In this document: piece after piece, positions 10,101 to 16,500 of the stretch | How the letters are laid out: each line of letters begins with the position of its first letter | Position numbering within the stretch: the stretch's first letter is position 1 | Assembly (NCBI RefSeq): GCF_001297015.1 | Contig: NZ_LIGE01000025.1 | Location: 124,001 to 188,000, forward strand | Origin: Pseudomonas sp. RIT-PI-r | Lineage (GTDB): Bacteria > Pseudomonadota > Gammaproteobacteria > Pseudomonadales > Pseudomonadaceae | Direction: 5' to 3' | DNA length: 64,000 nt | Notes under the pieces: model-generated | Databases searched by the model: none | What the model saw: the letters and a program-made list of their open reading frames with translations, nothing else | Told to the model about the DNA's origin: nothing | Translations under genes and position numbers: made by a program

Positions 10101-12482
10101 GTTGCTGGTGGGAATCACGCTGGTGGTGGTCGAACCATCGGTTTCACTTTCGCCGGTCAGGTTGAACTGATCCTGCAGCAGCGTGCCGTCTACCGTGGCG
10201 GTGTTGCCGAGTTCATCGCCTTCGTTGATGTCCGGGTGCGGGTTGCCTGAAGGCGGTTTGTAGGTCTGGCCGACGATGGCCGAATAGCTTAATACCGCGA
10301 CCACCGCGCCTTGCAACGTGTCGTCGAAGGCCAGATCGCCGTTGAGCCAGCCACGAATATTGGAAAATGCATTGCGCAACGATTGCGCGATGTCGAACAC
10401 CATCGAGGTGCTGCCGTCAGCATTGTTGACCACGCTGGTGACCAGGGTGATGGTCTGCACCACGCCGTTGATGGTCACCGTTAGGGTCGGCGTGCCGCTG
10501 AGGGTCTGACCGTCGCTGAGTTGATCGCGGACGACCAGTTGACCCTCGTTGAAGAAGTCCTTGCCGAAGGCGAAGTAGTCGGAAATCGCCAGGTTGAGGG
10601 TGTATTGCAGGGTGTCGCCGGGGCTGATGCCGGTGTGGCCGACGTCGTTCTGCATCGTCGCGGTTTTCAGCAGCGTGATCGACTTGGCGATGAACTGCGT
10701 GCCTTGGCCGGTGCCGCTGAAATCGATAGTGGTGTTCGGCGCGGTCAGGTCGCGCGGGTCGAGCGGCACCCATTGCCCCGAAGCTGTCGGCGGGCCGAGG
10801 GTTATGGTGACGGCATCGCCGGTGACCGGGTTGATCACCGGTTGGCCGTTGGCATCGACTTCCGGCACATAGAAGGCGACCACGGTGTCGGTCTTGCCGG
10901 TCAGGTTGTCGTACGCGACGGTGAACGAGTTGATGTAAACGTCATTGGCCGCAATCAACACGGCGATTTCCGCCGGATTGGTCACCACGGTGCCGTCGTG
11001 CAGGGTGATTGAGGTCAGCCGTCCGCCGGGGCCGGGGGTAATCGAATTGACCTGGATATTGTCCGGTAGCGGTTGGGTGATGACGACATTGGTCAGCGTC
11101 TGCCCCGGTGCCGGCGTGGCAGACAGGGTCAGCGTACGCACATAGTTGGGGCCGGTGGCGGTTTCGCCTTCCGGGGTATTGATCGTTTCGCTGACGGTAA
11201 TCACCGTCGGGTGCACGACGAAGGCGGCGGTGCCGGCCTGAATCAGGCTCGGATCGTTGGTCGGGTTGTCCAGTGCATCATTGCCGAACTCGAAACCACC
11301 GCTGGCGCGGATGGTCAGGTCGGGCGTGCCGTTGGAAAACGCGGTGTCGGCCAGATTGCTCAGGCTTGCGGTGACCTGCACGCCGATCACCGGTTGCTGA
11401 TTGGTCACGCTGGCGAACGGCAGTTCAATCACCACCAGTTTGTCACCGGCGCGCATGCCGTAAGTTGCGGCGTTGATGATCAGGAAATTGCCATTGGCGT
11501 CCTTGGCCAGCGGATGCGTGGCGTTGCCATTGGCGTCGAACGTCAGCACGTGGCTGATCAGGTTTTGCCCCAGGTACGTGGCCGAGATGAAATTGACGCC
11601 GTCGTCGCCGTCCTTGCCGGTGGCGGGCATTGCCAGGTTGATGAACGGTGCGTAACCGACCTGGGTCGAGGTATTGCTGAAATTCACGGTGAAGGTGAAA
11701 CGATCACCCAGCAAAACATCGCTGCCGCCCGTGGACACCGTCGCGGTGGGTGCCGCATCGGCGAGCAAACCGTCGAAATGCGCCATGGCGAGGCTGCTGA
11801 TGGCGATGCTTTTATCGATATCGCCGACTTTGGTTTCCAGCGTCCAGTCGCCGCCGGCCTTGCTGCTGCCGGTGTCGTTGCTGGAGGCGCCGACATCGGC
11901 ACCGGTCCAGCGGGCCAGTTCGCTGACCAACGTCTGCCCGGCGGCACCCGCGCCGACGTCGCAGCCGTATAGCTGAATGTCCGCGCCTTGGCTCAGGTTG
12001 CCGCGCCATTGTTCGAGGGTTTTGCTCAGTGAATCGATGTTGTCCGACGTGACCGTGCGGCTGCCGAGGGTGAATTGCCCGGCGGCGCCATGGGACATGA
12101 TCTGGATCGAATCGACCTTGCCCAATTGCGCCAGGGCGGCGGAGATGGCCGCCAAACCGTCTTCACCGGCGTTCACCACAATCGCCGTGACATTGCCCGG
12201 TAATTGCGCAAGCAACTGATCGCGGTTTTCGATGCGGCTGTCGATCACCAACAGGCTGCGTGCCGCCGATGGCGCCTGCTCGGTGGCGGCGCGACCTTCA
12301 GTCGGCGTGGCGTGGGGAACTTGCGCATCCACCGCCGCGGGCGGGGCAGCGGGGTCGGTGTGATGTTGCTCCACGGTCGCCGAAGCGGCGGCGCCGTCGA
12401 ACAGAATTCTTGGTTCCAAAGCCAATGCCTGACGCTGCGGACGCAGATGTGCCCCGCCGAACCCACTCCGTGAACCTTGCAT
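1167..12482 (-). CDS. Giant secreted adhesin (3771 aa): LEPR-XLL motif, DUF4347, DUF11/isopeptide-like domains, VCBS-type repeats
   Basis: This is one uninterrupted frame with ATG at 12482 preceded by GAGGG. In order: an N-terminal LEPRILFDGAA motif (residues 22-32, the LEPR-XLL signature of very large exported proteins); a DUF4347 domain (about 76-235, with QIMSHGAAGQFTLG and IQLYGCDVGAG); a long stretch of DUF11 or isopeptide-forming beta-sandwich domains (about 245-1860, with repeated GDTVTFNITISN-type strands); an SdrD-B-like domain (about 1862-1980); a cadherin-like/tandem-95 type domain (about 1985-2124); eleven VCBS-type repeats (about 2125-3605); and a 165-residue non-repetitive tail. 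There is no Sec signal peptide and no GGxGxD RTX nonapeptides were seen. Known relatives are surface or biofilm adhesins exported by type I systems, and the TolC-like gene just downstream supports that route. Its exact ligand cannot be read from sequence. Confidence 0.85.
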   Translation of the reverse strand: MQGSRSGFGGAHLRPQRQALALEPRILFDGAAASATVEQHHTDPAAPPAAVDAQVPHATPTEGRAATEQAPSAARSLLVIDSRIENRDQLLAQLPGNVTAIVVNAGEDGLAAISAALAQLGKVDSIQIMSHGAAGQFTLGSRTVTSDNIDSLSKTLEQWRGNLSQGADIQLYGCDVGAGAAGQTLVSELARWTGADVGASSNDTGSSKAGGDWTLETKVGDIDKSIAISSLAMAHFDGLLADAAPTATVSTGGSDVLLGDRFTFTVNFSNTSTQVGYAPFINLAMPATGKDGDDGVNFISATYLGQNLISHVLTFDANGNATHPLAKDANGNFLIINAATYGMRAGDKLVVIELPFASVTNQQPVIGVQVTASLSNLADTAFSNGTPDLTIRASGGFEFGNDALDNPTNDPSLIQAGTAAFVVHPTVITVSETINTPEGETATGPNYVRTLTLSATPAPGQTLTNVVITQPLPDNIQVNSITPGPGGRLTSITLHDGTVVTNPAEIAVLIAANDVYINSFTVAYDNLTGKTDTVVAFYVPEVDANGQPVINPVTGDAVTITLGPPTASGQWVPLDPRDLTAPNTTIDFSGTGQGTQFIAKSITLLKTATMQNDVGHTGISPGDTLQYTLNLAISDYFAFGKDFFNEGQLVVRDQLSDGQTLSGTPTLTVTINGVVQTITLVTSVVNNADGSTSMVFDIAQSLRNAFSNIRGWLNGDLAFDDTLQGAVVAVLSYSAIVGQTYKPPSGNPHPDINEGDELGNTATVDGTLLQDQFNLTGESETDGSTTTSVIPTSNVDINLVEVNNGAPPGNGELRPGDEVTFELSYDLVTGDYEQFKLTAYLPLPLFDVNGITWGSGSDVGQWQLGAGNTNAGGVVSVTSANGNSVVFDFGSFATNTTTGSRIVIRFTVKVGDQPFADQRSLDVLAQSSQQTTLTDRTLISSDVVAIVSVAEPVLNIKHGVVSGSNGTVTGTTGSWNPPGSTGVPFNGSVTDLSAVDGNINNIDGADRLRLVTAIENSGGGGAFDVSTSITLPSGLSFVGGSLAAANLQIYRGDGTLLVLGTDYSVSGNQINFLDAGGVASLLAGRSGTAADSSGANVVVISYDVVVSATIEASRNLQTTATLSNYASVNGGTDFTPTDLTDLATQQVAAPVIGKVFADGTLDNGDSSAAHTTGSDLVIGESMRYDIVITLPEGTTQNLRIEDLIPPGMRLDTSFNNGLGYQIITTRAGSGALGADFAGSVLVSSFAGIGGTLGGDGVDGRWTFSVSSVSADNLSGNNTFVIRLQLVANNVIANQANVSLQNNAQLVFSDPDGDNPNGAVAVDRTVALTGGQPTVTVREPTLQVNQVITSTSGLGGYDQGDTVTFNITISNGNGASDFSAFDISFLDTLPSQLSNVTLVGVLYQNGATNNGGVAFEIVGGQLRTASGANIDIAKGGSIVLQLSGVVNASAAALSNIANVASVQWTSLDGGNAGERSGVDGVLNGGTLNDYRNLSTLLIPVAQAIEISRVGGLPDTATPNPTTATVEQVTVGEVIRYRVVVLVPEGNNPNYQIQITLANGLQFISPDALVNALRIAFISNGGLSSDANLIVGGTLNINGNENSPEALPITADLSGLAPQGIFDPSRLTVITNPDGSQVVTFNLGNVVNGNGDDDDLEGISIEFNVRVTNIAANTAGAQLAVTAQEIVNGAGRAVSDTVFERVVEPSFSGLDKQIINFNPNPSGTVGNATVQLSFTQNGGLPAFDAQVSDNFAGGSNYTLLSVSINGVTYGPGNLPAGISFSTSGGLSVNFDQLDVGAQIQVRYSVDLPNSTIVASSNATLTWSSLPEDFTSWGGNTVGVDGTTTGERDGSAVGPNQYILRDNAGLGVISGTLWNDTPSPTASATPDGAGLAGQTVTLTWAGADGRLDTTADNLQFTTLTDANGQYRFGVLPLGVFRIDVPAGLVSYPQPIGDLRVRVDSDAGTLGQITITLGDADTQSANAGYVEQNDAPVNTVPGTQNGQEDVVLNIGGISVADVDADRDPNVNDRSISVILTVTHGTLFLGATVSGVTVSGANTASLTLTGNLADINTALASLQYLGNANFNGTDTLTVLSNDRGNYGDADGDGIPGTAADALTDTDTLQIILAAVNDNPLGVNDSATAVEAGGLNNASAGVDPRGNVLSNDTDVDIATNADQLHVVSVGPGAGIQTPVLGVTVINGLYGQLVIGSNGSYQYVVDNNNAAVQALRLAGQTLQDDFNYVLADIEGATSTATLSVTIQGANDTPQGIDDDGVAIEAGGVNNGTPGSDARGNVLSNDQDVDSAANGETRTVTGIRPVAEAGAGNFTAVSGATAISGLYGTLTINPDGTYSYVVNNSNATVQRLSAGQQLMEFFSYRLTDTGGLDDVAQLRIVIQGANDNPVASDDAASAQAASTNGSASESNPSGNVIQFPSRPGPITQPGGNGVDQDVDANDQPSSQLLVNGVINKSEASYNPAVDVLSGVATGTTSANGTVVNGLYGTLRIGADGSFFYDVDSSNALVQALAPGQTLTEFFTYRVTDTTGLTDTAQLVITVHGVNDPPVAQNVIAVATEAGGFNNLTPGVNPSGDVTANDTDPDGDPLTVTLIKSGATADPGTPIAVNLGGTVIAGLYGRLTIFPDGSYVYEVDNSNPDVQALRRNVDLLSERFTYTVSDGVGATPQIDTAEIIVLIRGQNDNPLASDDSAVAIEAGGLNNSQPGQDPTGNVLDNDSDVDGGEVPSDLPNYDYGETRVVSSVRTGSEAATGTAGALGTELRGTYGWLTLNADGSYSYRLDNSMAAVQTLRAGNSLLDSFSYEVIDAAGATDRATLNISIQGRNDTPVAQNDSNTAIEAGGANNASPGTNPSGNVLSNDTDVDGNGEVLSVIGVNQGSSVGLIGAGFNGTYGVLTLNADGSYSYLVDNLNPQVQALRSNADTLTETFTYQIRDLAGATSSATLTITIRGANDNPVASDDSAVAVEAGGTFNGTPGVNPSGNVLTNDTDVDANDVKVVTGIRTGSEAAGGTFTNVGVAQTFNGLYGTLTINADGTYSYVINNTLAAVQALKIGDSLVETFTYRMRDIAGATDNAQLSIRIDGAWDAPVAANDTALAVADNGNGNGVNPSGNVLPNDTDVDQGDSKTVTGIRFGTEDVGGSLSGVTAGTNNSNGTLINGLYGQLIIGADGSYTYNLDSSNPTVLALGPLQFLNERFTYQVSDRGGQTDLAQIHIIIRGRNIAPEANTDTATAVEAGGSNNSQPGINPGGNVLDNDTDAESDPLSVIGIHTGTVSDIGTVGSVGTSLRGLYGDLLINADGSYTYTVDNNLAAVQALRQSGQTLNEVFSYTIVDRWGDTSTAELRITVDGRNDTPVAVDDSATAVEAGGVNNGTPGSNATGNVLDNDTDVDSVANGESKHVQSVSNQAGQSTGVGQVLIGLYGQLTLNADGSYTYVIDNNNPVVQALRTAGETLSETFTYRMVDTAGATSDARLTVVIQGANDAPVAQNDSGFASDQAPAPQTTGNVLPNDGDVDNNDSLVVVGIRTGAEADSGTAGVIGQPITGLYGTLVLNADGSYTYTIDQNNPAVLAAAGLGQILRDVFTYTINDRNGASDQAELAITLDIATPFIPAPGGNNFERDPSTLNRNFLIPDPQPAVFVTPVVERAAEISELSAWGVDGSNLRLAAVGEFTSESVGNGLGLVPGQFVQQAVRTSRLESELDLLWIQGRQGRTGLSADGLLSDPSLFTLNPADLTHSPAHTEKQQEKPRAKGFSAQLRDAAQRRAPR
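1665..6108 (-). repeat. Eleven tandem VCBS/cadherin-like repeats inside the giant adhesin
   Basis: Within the adhesin frame there are eleven successive units of roughly 110-145 residues. Each begins with a variant of A-x-EAGG-x-N-N-x-x-PG-x-(N/D)P-x-GNVL, continues with NDxDVD, then LYGxLxxxxDGSYxYxxDN, a VQALR-like segment, and ends with TFTYxxxDxxGATxxAxLxxxIxGxNDxP. Units 3, 8 and 11 have degenerate openings without EAGG. The NDxDVD strings are typical acidic calcium-binding loops of cadherin-like folds. DNA similarity between units makes the tract a candidate for copy-number change by recombination and for misassembly. Confidence 0.85.
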
Positions 12483-12550
12483 GACCGGCCCTCATACTGC
12501 CTGCTGAATCCTTCCATTGAGCGCCGACGCCAAGCGACGGACAAATTCAG

Positions 12551-12568
12551 CGTAGGTCGTTTCCTACG
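12551..12568. promoter_or_regulatory. 6-bp inverted repeat upstream of the giant adhesin gene
   Basis: CGTAGG and CCTACG are separated by TCGTTT, 69-86 bases upstream of the adhesin ATG at 12482. The dyad spacing fits a dimeric DNA-binding regulator. No clear -10/-35 pair was assigned, so this is only a candidate operator. Confidence 0.35.
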
Positions 12569-12646
12569 GTTTTCCAGCGCAACGGGCCGCTATTTCAGGG
12601 GCTTAGACCGGAAGCGGAGCGCAATGGGATAACAGCCTTAGGCCAT

Positions 12647-12673
12647 CAATGCGCAGGGGATTTGTGCGCATTG
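12647..12673. promoter_or_regulatory. 9-bp perfect inverted repeat in the adhesin / DUF2092 divergent region
   Basis: CAATGCGCA (12647-12655) and TGCGCATTG (12665-12673) are perfect inverted arms separated by nine bases. The element sits 84 bases upstream of the DUF2092 gene start and 165 bases from the adhesin start, in the only space available for both divergent promoters. It may be an operator or a short mRNA hairpin; no T-run follows, so a terminator is unlikely. Confidence 0.45.
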
Positions 12674-12757
12674 GCGCAGCCCGATACTGGCGTCTAGGCT
12701 GGACAGTCAGTCGCCCATTCGGGCGTCACGCCCAACGCAGGGACAGGAGCGGAACCG

Positions 12758-13555
12758 ATGAAAGCCCCAGTCACTATGGTCTGCCTGATGTTCACGCTGG
12801 CTCTCGCGCCGGGGGTCCGTGCCGATGATCCGCCCGCGACACCGGCCACACCCGTAACCGATGCGGCGGACGACACGCCGCTGGTCAACCCGCAGGTGGT
12901 CGACAAGCTCATCGACATGGGCGATTACCTGCGCAGCCTGGCGAAATTCCAGGTCGACGCCCAAGTCTCGCGGGACACCGTTCTGGAGTCGGGGCAGAAG
13001 ATCAAGACCGAGTCGGTCAACACTCTGAAAGTGGTCGGCCATGATCGTCTGTATGCGAAAAGCGAAGGCGATGTGCGCACCCGCGAGTTCTTCTACAACG
13101 GCAAAAAACTCACCCAGTATTCGCCCTATCTGAAGTACTACACGACGGTGGACGCACCGGCGACCGTCGCGCAAACCCTGCACATGGTCGAGAACTACTA
13201 TGGCGTGCAAGTGCCGATGGAGGATCTGTTTCTGTTCGGCAGCGACCAGGCGCAGATCGATGCCTTGAAAGCCGCGCTTTACGTCGGGCCGTCGATCATC
13301 AAGGGCCAGTTGTGCGACCACTTGGCGTTCCGCCAGGAGGGCATCGACTGGCAGTTGTGGCTGACCCGCTCGGACAAACCGTTGCCGTGCAAACTGGTGA
13401 TCACCACCACTGACGACAAGACCTATCCCGAGTACAGCGCGGTCTACCAGTGGAACCTCAAACCGACGATTCCGGACAGCCAGTTCACCTTCAAACCGGG
13501 CAAGGGCGATGTGGCGATTGCGATGAAAAAAACCAGCGATCAGGGAGGGCAGTGA
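12758..13555 (+). CDS. DUF2092 family exported protein
   Basis: A 265-residue protein with a cleavable Sec signal (MKAPVTMVCLMFTLALAPGVRA, cut near VRA-DD), then a Pro/Thr/Ala-rich spacer and a DUF2092 domain from about residue 50 to the end. Typical family strings include the opening helix LVNPQVVDKLIDMGDYLRSL, the repeated beta-strands around REFFYNGKKLTQYSPYLKYY, and CDHLAFRQEGIDWQLWL. The fold family is related to periplasmic lipoprotein carriers of the LolA/LolB type, but DUF2092 itself has no assigned function that I can state. ATG 12758 is preceded by AGGAG. The next gene starts two bases after its stop, so the pair is translationally linked. Confidence 0.85.
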   Translation: MKAPVTMVCLMFTLALAPGVRADDPPATPATPVTDAADDTPLVNPQVVDKLIDMGDYLRSLAKFQVDAQVSRDTVLESGQKIKTESVNTLKVVGHDRLYAKSEGDVRTREFFYNGKKLTQYSPYLKYYTTVDAPATVAQTLHMVENYYGVQVPMEDLFLFGSDQAQIDALKAALYVGPSIIKGQLCDHLAFRQEGIDWQLWLTRSDKPLPCKLVITTTDDKTYPEYSAVYQWNLKPTIPDSQFTFKPGKGDVAIAMKKTSDQGGQ

Positions 13556-13556
13556 C

Positions 13557-14135
13557 ATGCACAAGTCAATGACGTGGAGTCTGTTGATCTCGCTGGCCAC
13601 CGCAATGTTGTTGACCGCAGGTTTGGTCGCTGAGGCGGACGCCCGGGGGCAACGTGCCCAGGGCCATGCCCGCGCCAACGTCAACCGTGCGCCGGCGCCT
13701 CATGCGCAACGGGCACAGCGCATCAATGCGCCGCAGCGCGCCAACCATGTGAACGCCGGTAATCGGGTCAATTCGGGCAATCGGGTGAATGCCGGCAACA
13801 ACGTCGGCAACCGCACCTACGTCAATAACAGCAATCGCAACGTCAACCGTAACGTCAATATCGACAACCATCGCGACGTCGACATTGATGTCGATGGGCA
13901 TGGTCGTTATGGCTACGACGATCACTATCATCCGATCGCAACGGCCGCCGCCGTGACCGCGACGGTAGCGGTGACAGCGGCAGTGGTGGGCTCGATCTTC
14001 ACCCCGGCGCAAATGCCCAGCAGTTGCGTGCAGGTGATTCGCTACAACGTCGCCTACATGCAGTGCGGTTCGACCTGGTACCAGCCGCAGTACCAGGGCA
14101 GCGATGTGACGTATGTGGTGGTCAACGCGCCGTGA
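13557..14135 (+). CDS. Asn/His-rich exported protein, function unknown
   Basis: A 192-residue protein with a signal peptide (LLISLATAMLLTAGLVAEADA), an Arg/Asn/Ala-rich low-complexity middle (repeats of NRVNxGNRVN and NRNVNRNVNIDN around residues 60-105), a His/Asp patch, one hydrophobic helix (about 120-142, mostly Ala/Val/Thr) and a compact C-terminal region with two cysteines (SSCVQVIRYNVAYMQCGSTWYQP) that could form a disulfide. I do not recognise a named domain. It starts immediately after the DUF2092 gene and appears to form a two-gene unit with it. It stops exactly where the convergent DUF502 gene ends, with no intergenic space. Confidence 0.8.
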   Translation: MHKSMTWSLLISLATAMLLTAGLVAEADARGQRAQGHARANVNRAPAPHAQRAQRINAPQRANHVNAGNRVNSGNRVNAGNNVGNRTYVNNSNRNVNRNVNIDNHRDVDIDVDGHGRYGYDDHYHPIATAAAVTATVAVTAAVVGSIFTPAQMPSSCVQVIRYNVAYMQCGSTWYQPQYQGSDVTYVVVNAP

Positions 14136-14729
14136 TCAGGCTTTCGGTACCCAGGGTTGCATCAGCGCGAGCATGCCGCGACCGCCTCGGCGCAACCCGG
14201 TGGCCAGGGCCAGCCACGACAGTTCGGTGACAATCACCTCACTGGCGGGCACCAGTCGGACTTCACCGGAGGTGCCGCCGGCAGGTCCGCCGTCGGGCAT
14301 GAAGATCGTCAACCAGTCATCGACGCTTTCGACGATCAGGCACGGACGCCAGCCTTCGCCTTCAGCAATGATGCCGACCTTGGAGCCGTCCTCGTTTTCC
14401 AGCCCGGCGAATCGTGCGGTGGTGTCCTTGAACAACTGGTAGCCCGGCAAGTTGCTGAGCAACTTGTTTTCCGTGGCTTCCATGGCCCGCGCCGCCACTG
14501 AAGTGCGCGCCAGCAACCCGGCAAGAAAACACAGCACGATCAGGCCGATCAATGTCGCCAGACTGATCAGCGTGACGCCGGCCACGTCGTAATCCTTGAA
14601 CATCGGCAGCAGCTTTTCCACCGGCCCGCGCAGCAGGTGAATGGCTTTTTCCAGCAGCACGACGATCAATACCAACGGCAGGATGAACAACAGACCACCG
14701 ATGACGGTGGTCTTGATGAACTTGAACAT
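14136..14729 (-). CDS. DUF502 family inner-membrane protein
   Basis: A 197-residue protein with two N-terminal membrane helices (about residues 9-29, LFILPLVLIVVLL, and 50-75, TLIGLIVLCFLAGLLA), then a soluble domain containing the family strings NKLLSNLPGYQLFKD and GWRPCLIVES. DUF502 members are small integral membrane proteins of unknown role. ATG 14729 was chosen because AAGGAG lies six bases upstream and the first helix begins immediately after it. It lies downstream of proP on the same strand, but a strong terminator at 14807-14830 separates them, so it probably has its own promoter. Confidence 0.85.
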   Translation of the reverse strand: MFKFIKTTVIGGLLFILPLVLIVVLLEKAIHLLRGPVEKLLPMFKDYDVAGVTLISLATLIGLIVLCFLAGLLARTSVAARAMEATENKLLSNLPGYQLFKDTTARFAGLENEDGSKVGIIAEGEGWRPCLIVESVDDWLTIFMPDGGPAGGTSGEVRLVPASEVIVTELSWLALATGLRRGGRGMLALMQPWVPKA

Positions 14730-14806
14730 GACGGCTCCTTGAATGACGGGCGATCCGCGTTCAAGGCTAGCTGATGCAGGCGAGGGGGAGGGCAAAGATG
14801 AAAAAT

Positions 14807-14830
14807 GGCGAGGGAGTTTGCTCCCTCGCC
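14807..14830 (-). terminator. REP-like hairpin acting as proP terminator
   Basis: GGCGAGGGAG (14807-14816) pairs perfectly with CTCCCTCGCC (14821-14830) around a four-base loop. Reading the minus strand, the stem is followed by ATTTTTC, so it resembles an intrinsic terminator placed 15 bases after the proP stop. The stem sequence also resembles the REP palindromes scattered through P. fluorescens genomes (recalled, not searched). Confidence 0.75.
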
Positions 14831-14844
14831 ACGTTGACAGCGCC

Positions 14845-16347
14845 TTAGTTGATCCGTGGATGCTGTTGCACCAGATCCTTGCGCTTGGCTTCCAGTGCGG
14901 CGATTTCTGCGTCGATGTCTTCGATTTTCTGCTCGATGTTGTCATGGTGTTCTTGCAGCAATTCCTTGGCTTCCTCCAGGTCGGAAGCCGCCGGCGCTGC
15001 GCCCCGCAGCGGTTTGTTGGCGGTTTCTTTCATGGTTACACCGGTGACAAGGCCGACCACGGCAATCACCATCAGGTAATAGGCCGGCATGTAAAGGTCG
15101 TTGGTGCTTTCGACCAGCCAGGCCACGGCGGTCGGGGTCAGACCGGCGATCAGCACCGAGACGTTGAAGGCACTGGCAAGTGCGCTGTAACGAATGTGCG
15201 TCGGGAACATCGCCGGCAGGGTCGAGGCCATCACGCCGATAAAGAAGTTGAGCAGCACGGCGAGGATCAGCAGGCCGGAAAAGATCAGGCCGATACTGCC
15301 GCTGTTGATCAACATGAACGCCGGAATGGCAAACAGGAACAGGCCGATGCTGCCGACCACAATGAAGGGCTTACGGCCAATCTTGTCACTGATAAAACCA
15401 ATCAACGGCTGCACAAACAACATGCCGACCATGATCGCGATGATGATCAACACGCCACGGTTTTCGCTGTAATGCAGGTTGTGCGACAGGTAACTCGGCA
15501 TGTACGTCAGCAGCATGTAGTAGGTGACGTTGGTCACGGCGACCACGCCGATACAGGTCATCAGGCTGCGCCAGTGCTTGGTCGCGACTTCCTTGAACGA
15601 GACTTTCGGGCCGCCGGCGAGGCCTTCGCGGTCACCTTGTTCGAGTTTCTCGACGTGCTGTTGGAACGCCGGGGTTTCTTCGAGGGCGTGACGCAGATAG
15701 AGGCCGATCATGCCCAGCGGCAGGGCGAGGAAGAACGGCAGACGCCAGCCCCACGATTCGAATTGCTCCTCGCCCAGCGTGGTCGAGATCAACACCACCA
15801 CGCCGGCACCGAGGACGAAACCGGCAATCGAGCCAAAATCCAGCCAGCTGCCGAGGAAGCCGCGTTTGCGGTCCGGCGCATATTCGGCGACGAAGATCGA
15901 TGCACCGGTGTATTCACCTCCGACCGAGAAGCCTTGAGCCATCTTTGCCAGCAACAGCAGGATCGGTGCCCAGATGCCAATCGAGGCATAGGACGGAATC
16001 AGGCCGATGGCGAAGGTGCTCAACGACATGATCACGATGGTCGCAGCGAGGACTTTCTGTCGTCCGTACTTGTCGCCCAAGGCACCAAAGAACAGACCGC
16101 CCAGCGGCCGGATCAGGAACGGCACCGAGAATGTCGCCAGTGCGGCGATCATCTGCGTGCCGGGGTCGGCGCCAGGGAAGAACACTTTGCCGAGCACATA
16201 GGCGACAAAGCCGTAGACACCAAAGTCGAACCATTCCATGGCGTTGCCCAGCGCGGCGGCGGTGATCGCTTTGCGCATCTTGGCGTCGTCGACGATGGTG
16301 ATGTCTTTCAAACCGATTGGCTTGACGGTTTTCTTGCGTGATTTCAT
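14845..16347 (-). CDS. proP: MFS proline/glycine-betaine:H+ symporter, ProP type
   Basis: A 500-residue protein with the twelve-helix metabolite:H+ symporter layout. The opening ALGNAMEWFDFGVYGF is the hallmark of the ProP/KgtP/ShiA group, followed by the loop 2-3 signature GALGDKYGRQKVL and the second-half equivalent GFISDKIGRKPF. After the last helix (about residue 440) there is a roughly 45-residue C-terminal alpha-helical, heptad-patterned tail (SDLEEAKELLQEHHDNIEQ). In Escherichia coli ProP a similar antiparallel coiled coil tunes osmosensing, so an osmoregulated role in uptake of proline, betaine or ectoine is likely. ATG 16347 follows a purine-rich stretch. It is transcribed alone, ending in a REP-like terminator. 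Confidence 0.88.
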   Translation of the reverse strand: MKSRKKTVKPIGLKDITIVDDAKMRKAITAAALGNAMEWFDFGVYGFVAYVLGKVFFPGADPGTQMIAALATFSVPFLIRPLGGLFFGALGDKYGRQKVLAATIVIMSLSTFAIGLIPSYASIGIWAPILLLLAKMAQGFSVGGEYTGASIFVAEYAPDRKRGFLGSWLDFGSIAGFVLGAGVVVLISTTLGEEQFESWGWRLPFFLALPLGMIGLYLRHALEETPAFQQHVEKLEQGDREGLAGGPKVSFKEVATKHWRSLMTCIGVVAVTNVTYYMLLTYMPSYLSHNLHYSENRGVLIIIAIMVGMLFVQPLIGFISDKIGRKPFIVVGSIGLFLFAIPAFMLINSGSIGLIFSGLLILAVLLNFFIGVMASTLPAMFPTHIRYSALASAFNVSVLIAGLTPTAVAWLVESTNDLYMPAYYLMVIAVVGLVTGVTMKETANKPLRGAAPAASDLEEAKELLQEHHDNIEQKIEDIDAEIAALEAKRKDLVQQHPRIN

Positions 16348-16500
16348 CCGGGTTTTCTCTTTGCTGATCCATCTTGCCGCGTAGATGCCATCTATTTGAT
16401 GGCGCGTGCTCTTTGGCTCAGATACATGAGGACACGAAATAATTCAGTGCTTGGCGCTTTTTTTCCCTGAGGAGAGTGTAGGAGCTGTCGCAAGGATTGC

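Noticed and set aside
12330..12345. PAAV string (residues 48-51 of the adhesin) matching the LapG protease consensus
   Set aside because: It lies too near the N-terminus, with no LapA-type retention module before it and no RTX or lap regulatory genes in view; a four-residue match is easily met by chance in an Ala/Pro-rich stretch.
14743..16341. 532-codon open frame antisense to proP
   Set aside because: Gln/His/Arg-rich shadow of the MFS gene; no ribosome site or family motif.
16387..16403. GCCATC/GATGGC stem-loop in the proP leader
   Set aside because: Short and AT-looped; no match to a riboswitch or attenuator I know.
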